Assembly: GCA_044867785.1 (NCBI GenBank)
Contig: JBIOVM010000173.1
Coordinates: forward strand, 11,305-75,304
Direction: 5' to 3'
Length of the DNA stretch: 64,000 nucleotides
Source of the DNA: DASRDR01 sp044867785
GTDB taxonomy: Bacteria > Methylomirabilota > Methylomirabilia > Rokubacteriales > DASRDR01
Below are positions 58,968-64,000 of this stretch, in pieces; the stretch's first letter is position 1; every line of letters starts with the position of its first letter. A program made the position numbers and the translations under genes. The notes beneath the pieces are model-generated. The model did no database searches, was not told the DNA's origin, and was given only the letters and a program-made list of their open reading frames with translations.

Positions 58968-59039
58968 CTCGGCCGCGCGGAGCCGGGATACGCCCGAGCC
59001 GCTCGGGACGTTCGGCCCGACTCGTGGAGGACGACGACC

Positions 59040-59573
59040 GTGACAGACAGTGAGCGGATCGCGCAGATCGCGCGTTACCGGTCGGGCTACCGGGCGCTGC
59101 TCGATGCCCTGGCCGGGCACACCGCCGACGAGCTCGACTGGCGACCGAGCCCGGAGGCATGGAGCGTCCGGGACGTCGTCCACCACGTCGCGGACGCCGA
59201 GCTGACCGGCGCGGTGCGCCTGCGCCGCCTACTCACCGAGGATGGGCCGTTCCTGCCGGCGTTCGACGAGGAGGTATACCGGCAGCGTCTCGGGTACGCC
59301 GTCCGCCCGATCGAGCCCGCGCTCGACGGCGTGCGGGCGGTGCACGCGACGACGGCCGAGCTCCTCGACGGGTTGACCGCGTCCGACTGGACGCGCGCCG
59401 GGACCCACAGCGAGGAAGGGGCCTACCCGCTCGAGCGCTGGCTCCAGTTCCACGCGGCGCACACGCACGAGCACGCCGCCCAGATCCGCCAGCTGCATCT
59501 CGCCCGGCGAGGGCAGGCCGCGCCGCCGCCCCACCCGTCCGGCTTCGCCGGCGCCCCGGCGCGCGACCGGTGA
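59040..59573 (+). CDS. DinB family protein, paralogue
   Basis: The 177-residue product starts at GTG 59040 and parallels its neighbour throughout. It has IAQIARYRSGYRALLDALAG, WRPSPEAWSVRDVVHHVADA (His48/His49), and FHAAHTHEHAAQIRQL with the C-terminal histidines. An extra Pro/Ala-rich tail of about 20 residues follows. A tandem duplication followed by divergence explains the pair. The function is unknown; both may act on thiol cofactors or small molecules. Confidence 0.86.
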   Translation: MTDSERIAQIARYRSGYRALLDALAGHTADELDWRPSPEAWSVRDVVHHVADAELTGAVRLRRLLTEDGPFLPAFDEEVYRQRLGYAVRPIEPALDGVRAVHATTAELLDGLTASDWTRAGTHSEEGAYPLERWLQFHAAHTHEHAAQIRQLHLARRGQAAPPPHPSGFAGAPARDR

Positions 59574-59622
59574 TGCGCCGATCCGCTCGCGCCTGACGCG
59601 CGGGCGTGACGCTTCCGCCGTG

Positions 59623-60915
59623 ATGAGGCCCCCGGCGCCCGGCGCGCGGGCGTGGCTCATGTGGGGCATTCCCGCCTTTCTCTTCCTCTTCGCCTTCTTC
59701 CACCGCGTCGCGCCCGGCGTGTTCGCCAGGGAGCTCATGCAGGCGTTCGGCGTGACGGGCGCGGCGGTCGGGCTGCTCTCGGCGACCTACTTCTACGCCT
59801 ACGCGGGGTTCATGATCCCGGCCGGCGTCCTCCTCGATCGCCTGGGCGTTCGCCGGGTGGTCGGCGGCGGGGGCTTCGTGATGGGCGCCGGGACGCTCCT
59901 CATGGCGTCCGCCGACAGCGCGCTCCCGCTCTTCGCCGGGCGGTTCCTCGTCGGCGCGGGCGCCGCGGTGATGTTCGTGGGAGCGCTCAAGATCGCCACG
60001 GCGTGGTTCCCCGCCGCCTACTTCGCCACCCTCTCGGCGGCGACGGCGGCGACCGGGGTCCTGGGCGGCCTGGTGGCGACGGCGCCCCTCGCCTGGCTGG
60101 CCACGGGGTTCGGCTGGCGGGGGGCCCTGCTCGTCGTGGGCGTCGTCACCCTGGGCGCCGCCCTCGCGTGCCTCGCCCTCGTGCGCGATCACCCCGCTCC
60201 GCGTGACGCCGGGCCCGCCCCGGCGCCCAGCTGGCCCGAGGTCCTGGTGGGCCTCGGCCGGGTGCTCGGCAACCGCGACACCTGGCCGCCGTTCGTCGCG
60301 TTCTTCTTCCTCTACTCGGCGACGAACAACCTCTTCTTCTGGGTCGTGCCGTACCTCCGTGACGTCTACGGCCTCGACATGGCGGGGGCCGCGCTCTACG
60401 CGACGGCGACCTCGGTGGCCCTCCTCGTGGCCGGCCCGCTCACGGGGTTCCTCTCGGACCGGGTGCTCCGGCGCCGGCGCCTGCCCTACGCCGTCCTGAC
60501 GGCCGTGCAGTTCGTGGCCTGGCTCATCTTCGTCGGGACGCTGGGACGGCTCCCGCTCTGGGGGCTCTACGCGCTCTTCTTCGGCATGGGGATCGTCGGC
60601 GCGGCGTTCGTCGTGACCTGGCCGCTCGGGCGCGAGGTGAACCCGCCGGAGCTGGCCGGCATCGCCGTCGCGGTCGTCAACCTGGGTGGGTTCGTCGGGG
60701 CCGCGCTCACGCAGGGGCCGCTCGGGGCGCTGCTCGACGCGCGCTGGACGGGCGAGATGCTGAGCGGCGCTCGCGCCTATCCGGTCGAGGCGTACCGGGC
60801 GAGCTTCGCCGTGTCCGCGGCGCTCGTCCTGTGCGCCTCGCTCACGTCCCTCTTCTTCCGGGAGACCTACGGCGAGAACGTCTACGAGCGGCCGCGCCCC
60901 CGGCGGGTCGCCTGA
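59623..60915 (+). CDS. Major facilitator superfamily transporter
   Basis: The 430-residue protein (GTG 59620 would add one residue) has twelve hydrophobic helices. The helix 2-3 loop has GVLLDRLGVRRVVG, the MFS motif A region, and the equivalent in the second half is GFLSDRVLRRRRLPYA. Helix 1 contains FLFAFFHRVAPGVFARELMQ, a pattern of D-galactonate/glucarate and related organic-anion permeases. The substrate is not certain. Its last 34 bases overlap the tail of the convergent PPK2 gene. Confidence 0.85.
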   Translation: MRPPAPGARAWLMWGIPAFLFLFAFFHRVAPGVFARELMQAFGVTGAAVGLLSATYFYAYAGFMIPAGVLLDRLGVRRVVGGGGFVMGAGTLLMASADSALPLFAGRFLVGAGAAVMFVGALKIATAWFPAAYFATLSAATAATGVLGGLVATAPLAWLATGFGWRGALLVVGVVTLGAALACLALVRDHPAPRDAGPAPAPSWPEVLVGLGRVLGNRDTWPPFVAFFFLYSATNNLFFWVVPYLRDVYGLDMAGAALYATATSVALLVAGPLTGFLSDRVLRRRRLPYAVLTAVQFVAWLIFVGTLGRLPLWGLYALFFGMGIVGAAFVVTWPLGREVNPPELAGIAVAVVNLGGFVGAALTQGPLGALLDARWTGEMLSGARAYPVEAYRASFAVSAALVLCASLTSLFFRETYGENVYERPRPRRVA

Positions 60916-61805
60916 CGGCCCGTCGGCTCGCGCTCGCTCGCCAGGGCCATCCGAGCGGCTTCGAGCTCCTTCGCGCGCTCCGCGTCGAGGGGCGGGAACG
61001 CGAGGTCGAGCGAGACGAGCGTGTCGACGATCGCCGAGACGATCACCAGGCGGGCGAACCACTTGTGGTCGGCCGGCACGACGTGCCACGGTGCCGCGAG
61101 CGAGCTCGTGCGGCGGATCGTCTCCTCGTAGGCGGCCATGTACGCGTCCCAGTGGCGGCGGACCTGCACGTCGCCGAGCGAGAACTTCCAGTGCTTCTCG
61201 GGATCGTCGAGCCGCTCGAGGAACCGGGCGCGCTGCTCCGCTCGAGAGAGGTGCAGGAAGAACTTGCGCACGACGACGCCATTCCGCGCGACGTACCGCT
61301 CGAACGCCTTGATGTCCTCGAAGCGCTCCTGCCAGATCCGGGGCGTCGCCAGGCGTGCCGGGATCCGCTCCCGGGCGAGTACCTCGGGATGCACCCGGAC
61401 GACGAGCACCTCCTCGTAGTAGGAGCGGTTGAAGATCCCGATCCGGCCGCGCTCCGGCAGTCGGCACGTCGTGCGCCACATGTAGTCGTGGTCGAGCTCC
61501 TCGTCGGAGGGGGCCTTGAAGGCGTGCACCTGGGTGCCCTGGGGATTCACGCCCGCCATCACGTGCTTGATCGCGCTGTCCTTCCCCGCGGCGTCCATAC
61601 CCTGGAAGATGAGGAGCAGCGCCCAGCGGCCCTGGGCGTAGAGCTTCTCCTGGAGCTCGCGGAGGGTGTCGATCGCGCGATCGAAGCGCCCGCGCGCCTT
61701 CTTCTTCGAAAGGCCCCCGGTGTCCCCCGGGTCGACGGACGACAGACGGAAGCGCCCTCCGTCGGTGACCCGGAATGCACGGGCCAGGGGGCCGGACTTC
61801 CTCAT
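60882..61805 (-). CDS. Polyphosphate kinase 2 family protein
   Basis: The 307-residue P-loop kinase moves phosphate between polyphosphate and nucleoside phosphates. Walker A is LLIFQGMDAAGKDSAIKH, and the PPK2 blocks are GVNPQGTQVHAFKAPSDEEL, FNRSYYEEVLVVRVHPE, and FFLHLSRAEQRARFLERLDD followed by KHWKFSLGD. WHVVPADHKWFARLVIVSAI near the end is also typical. Class I (ADP), II or III cannot be assigned by eye. The gene is divergent from alaS and its 3' end overlaps the MFS gene tail by 34 bases. Confidence 0.92.
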   Translation of the reverse strand: MRKSGPLARAFRVTDGGRFRLSSVDPGDTGGLSKKKARGRFDRAIDTLRELQEKLYAQGRWALLLIFQGMDAAGKDSAIKHVMAGVNPQGTQVHAFKAPSDEELDHDYMWRTTCRLPERGRIGIFNRSYYEEVLVVRVHPEVLARERIPARLATPRIWQERFEDIKAFERYVARNGVVVRKFFLHLSRAEQRARFLERLDDPEKHWKFSLGDVQVRRHWDAYMAAYEETIRRTSSLAAPWHVVPADHKWFARLVIVSAIVDTLVSLDLAFPPLDAERAKELEAARMALASEREPTGRQATRRGRGRS

Positions 61806-61887
61806 GGCGGGCGTCTCCTTCGCCGGCGACCGATGTCCACCACGAGCGCGCGCGCGGCCGCGCCCCGGGGCCGCCGGGCGCCGATGG

Positions 61888-61893
61888 TATCAT
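61888..61893 (+). promoter_or_regulatory. -10 element TATCAT close to the alaS start
   Basis: TATCAT ends 9 nt before ATG 61903. The predicted start leaves almost no leader, and no Shine-Dalgarno sequence fits. No -35 match is seen at the usual distance. Confidence 0.45.
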
Positions 61894-61902
61894 GAGGATC
61901 CT

Positions 61903-64000
61903 ATGACCGGACACGAGCTCAGGGACAGGTTTCTCCGCTACTTCGAGCGGAACGGCCACGCGATCGTCCGCTCCTCGCCGCTGGTCCCCGCGAACGACCC
62001 GACGCTGCTGTTCACCAATGCCGGGATGGTGCAGTTCAAGGCCGTCTTCCTGGGCGAGGAGCGGCGGGACTACGTCCGCGCGACGACCTGCCAGAAGTGC
62101 GTCCGGGCCGGCGGCAAGCACAACGACCTCGAGAACGTCGGCCGTACGGCGCGGCACCACACCTTCTTCGAGATGCTCGGGAACTTCTCCTTCGGCGACT
62201 ACTTCAAGATCGAGGCGATCGCCCACGCGTGGCAGTTCCTGACCGGGGACCTGGCGCTCCCGCCGGCGCGCCTCTGCGCCACGGTATTCACCGACGACGA
62301 CGAGGCGTTCGAGCTCTGGACAGCCTATCTGCCGGCGGACCGGATCCTGCGCCTGGGCGAGAAGGACAACTTCTGGGCGATGGGCGACACCGGCCCCTGC
62401 GGGCCGTGCTCCGAGATTCACTATCACCAGGGCGACCACCTGCCGTGCGCGGAAGAGGCCGCCGGTCGGCGGTGTCTCGGCCCCGCCTGCGAGTGCGACC
62501 GGTGGCTGGAGATCTGGAACCTGGTGTTCATGCAGTTCGACCGCGACGCCGGGGGCCGCCTCACGCCGCTTCCCAAGCCGTCCATCGACACCGGCATGGG
62601 CCTGGAGCGGGTCGCCGCCGTCGTCCAGGGGAAATCCTCGAACTTCGACACCGACCTGATCCGTCCGCTCATCGCCGACGTCGAGCGCCGGTCGGGGAAG
62701 GCGTACGGGGCGCGCGAGGCGGACGACGTGTCCATGCGGGTCATCGCCGACCACGCGCGGGCGACGGCGTTCCTCATCGCTGACGGCGTCCTCCCGTCGA
62801 ACGAGTGGCGCGGCTACGTGCTCCGCCGCATCATGCGCCGGGCGATGCGCCACGGGCGGATGCTCGGACTCGTGGAGCCGTTCCTCTGGGAGGTGACCGG
62901 GACGGTCGCCGAGCTGATGGGCGCCGTCTATCCCGAGCTCGTCGAGCAGAGGAGCCGAGTGGCGGAGGTCGTGCGGCTCGAGGAAGAGCGGTTCGCCGAG
63001 ACGCTCGACCGTGGGCTCGAACGCATCGCTGTGGAGGCTCAACGAAGCGATCGATGGGAGACGGTAGAAGGTGGCAAGCGCGTCCCGGGCGAGGTCCTTT
63101 TCAACCTCTATGACACCTATGGGTTTCCCGTTGAGGAGGCCGAGGACGTCCTGAAGGTGCAGTACGGTTTCGTGGTGAACGCTACAACCCACGTTGAATC
63201 GAATGCCAAGATGGAAGAGCAGCGCGAGCGGGCCCGCGCGAGCGCGACGTTCGGGGCGGGCGGCACCGGCAGCGGAGACGACGCCGGCGCGCTCTACCAG
63301 CGGCTCTCGGTGGAGCTGCCGCGGGCGGAGTTCCTGGGCTACGAGGGGCTGGCCGCGCCGGCGCGCATCCTGGCGATGGTCGCGGGCGGGCGCCGCCGGC
63401 GCGAGGCGGTCGCCGGAGACGAGGTCGAGCTCATCCTCGACCGGACGCCGTTTTACGCGGAGTCGGGCGGACAGATCGGCGACACGGGGACGGTCACCGG
63501 GCGCCAGGGGCGCGGGGAGGTCGTCGACACGCAGTACCGGGGGGCCGGCCTGATCGCGCACCGGCTGCGCGTGAGCGAAGGGGGCTTCCGCGAGGGCGAG
63601 GACGTCGCCGTCGCGGTGGAGTCTCCCCGCCGCCAGGGCCTCCGGCTCCACCACACGGGCACGCATCTCCTCCACGCGGCGCTCCGCAAGGTGCTCGGGA
63701 CCCACGTGACGCAGGCGGGCTCGCTCGTGGCGCCCGACCGGCTCCGGTTCGATTTCACCCACGGCAAGCCGGTCAAGGACCGGGACCTCGAGCGCGTGGA
63801 AGACCTGGTCAACGAGGCCGTCCGGGACAACATTGCGGTCGACCCGTTCTGGACGGAGCTGGACGCCGCGCTCCGCATGGGCGCGATGGCGCTCTTCGGC
63901 GAGAAGTACGGGGAGCGCGTCCGCGTCATCCGGATCGGCGACTTCTCCACGGAGCTCTGCGGCGGCACGCACCTCGACGCCACCGGCCAGATCGGGCTCT
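61903..64000 (+). CDS. alaS: Alanyl-tRNA synthetase, 3' end outside the window
   Basis: The frame runs from ATG 61903 past the window end, giving 699 codons of an enzyme usually near 880. The class II catalytic domain has LRDRFLRYFERNGHAIV, then PTLLFTNAGMVQFKAVFLG, TFFEMLGNFSFGDYFK and MDTGPCGPCSEI-type motifs (here GDTGPCGPCSEIHY), with SIDTGMGLERVAAV. The editing domain holds HHTGTHLLHAALRKVLG and ELCGGTHLD, whose His and Cys bind zinc. A segment at about 63024-63220 (LFNLYDTYGFPVEEAEDVLK and the following VQYGFVVNATTHVESNAK) has less GC-rich codons and an unusual sequence, as described in the findings. The C-Ala domain is outside. Confidence 0.95.
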   Translation, partial: MTGHELRDRFLRYFERNGHAIVRSSPLVPANDPTLLFTNAGMVQFKAVFLGEERRDYVRATTCQKCVRAGGKHNDLENVGRTARHHTFFEMLGNFSFGDYFKIEAIAHAWQFLTGDLALPPARLCATVFTDDDEAFELWTAYLPADRILRLGEKDNFWAMGDTGPCGPCSEIHYHQGDHLPCAEEAAGRRCLGPACECDRWLEIWNLVFMQFDRDAGGRLTPLPKPSIDTGMGLERVAAVVQGKSSNFDTDLIRPLIADVERRSGKAYGAREADDVSMRVIADHARATAFLIADGVLPSNEWRGYVLRRIMRRAMRHGRMLGLVEPFLWEVTGTVAELMGAVYPELVEQRSRVAEVVRLEEERFAETLDRGLERIAVEAQRSDRWETVEGGKRVPGEVLFNLYDTYGFPVEEAEDVLKVQYGFVVNATTHVESNAKMEEQRERARASATFGAGGTGSGDDAGALYQRLSVELPRAEFLGYEGLAAPARILAMVAGGRRRREAVAGDEVELILDRTPFYAESGGQIGDTGTVTGRQGRGEVVDTQYRGAGLIAHRLRVSEGGFREGEDVAVAVESPRRQGLRLHHTGTHLLHAALRKVLGTHVTQAGSLVAPDRLRFDFTHGKPVKDRDLERVEDLVNEAVRDNIAVDPFWTELDAALRMGAMALFGEKYGERVRVIRIGDFSTELCGGTHLDATGQIGL

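Noticed and set aside
59233..63972. A 1579-codon open frame on the minus strand across the second DinB gene, MFS, PPK2 and alaS
   Set aside because: Its translation is Arg/Glu/His/Pro-rich low complexity with no recognised domain, and well-supported genes occupy other frames. Open antisense frames are expected at this GC content.

Overview
The window is high-GC bacterial DNA, packed with genes and with strongly GC-biased third codon positions. Many neighbouring genes overlap by ATGA, GTGA or TGATG. LolA, an O-antigen ligase, a Wzx-type flippase and polyprenyl-phosphate sugar transferases point to a cell with an outer membrane. Gene content and composition resemble uncultured soil or sediment lineages such as Rokubacteria/Methylomirabilota or high-GC deltaproteobacteria. 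That placement is an inference; no rRNA or tRNA gene was seen to settle it.

Bases 1-21331 form an exopolysaccharide or O-antigen locus. It holds a cut methyltransferase, GT-C membrane transferases, GDP-fucose synthase, GT4 and GT2 glycosyltransferases, and two polyprenyl-phosphate sugar-1-phosphate transferases. One of those two is fused to the membrane and Rossmann parts of a CapD-like protein. The locus also has a sugar-nucleotide epimerase, a UbiA-type decaprenyl-phosphate phosphoribosyltransferase, a DUF362 protein, an O-antigen ligase and a flippase. A reverse-strand peroxiredoxin/VIT-family metal transporter pair (8947-10215) interrupts it.

Bases 21510-41275 are mostly housekeeping. 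The order is gltX, a 44-codon remnant of a histidine phosphatase, a Na/Pi cotransporter, glgA-glnB-glnE (carbon storage and nitrogen signalling), polA, a PhzF-like protein, a frameshifted coiled-coil gene, coaE-rsmA, RNase J, ftsK, a small zinc-finger-like protein, lolA and a YajQ-family gene.

Bases 41333-45150 lie on the minus strand. They hold a vapB antitoxin with a twice-frameshifted vapC, trpG-trpE, and an uncharacterised nucleotidyltransferase with a small partner. Upstream of trpE is a complete attenuation system not previously split out as a gene: a TTGACA-N17-TAAGGT promoter, a 33-residue leader peptide with five Trp codons in a seven-codon stretch, a possible antiterminator and a strong terminator hairpin with a T-run. 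The leader appears to be translated from an almost leaderless mRNA.

Bases 45231-51536 are a signalling operon: a histidine kinase with seven GAF domains, a single-domain receiver, and a receiver-class III cyclase. From 51611 to the end lie a methyltransferase, rimO, pgpA, cinA with a degenerate first half, thpR, recA-recX, a repeat-bearing coiled-coil protein, two DinB paralogues, an MFS transporter, a convergent PPK2 and the first two thirds of alaS.

Two themes recur. Good -10 hexamers sit only 6-12 nt before several start codons (DUF362, gltX, rimO, alaS, the nucleotidyltransferase partner, trpL), which suggests leaderless transcription. Several small genes are broken or internally deleted, by real decay or by assembly error.
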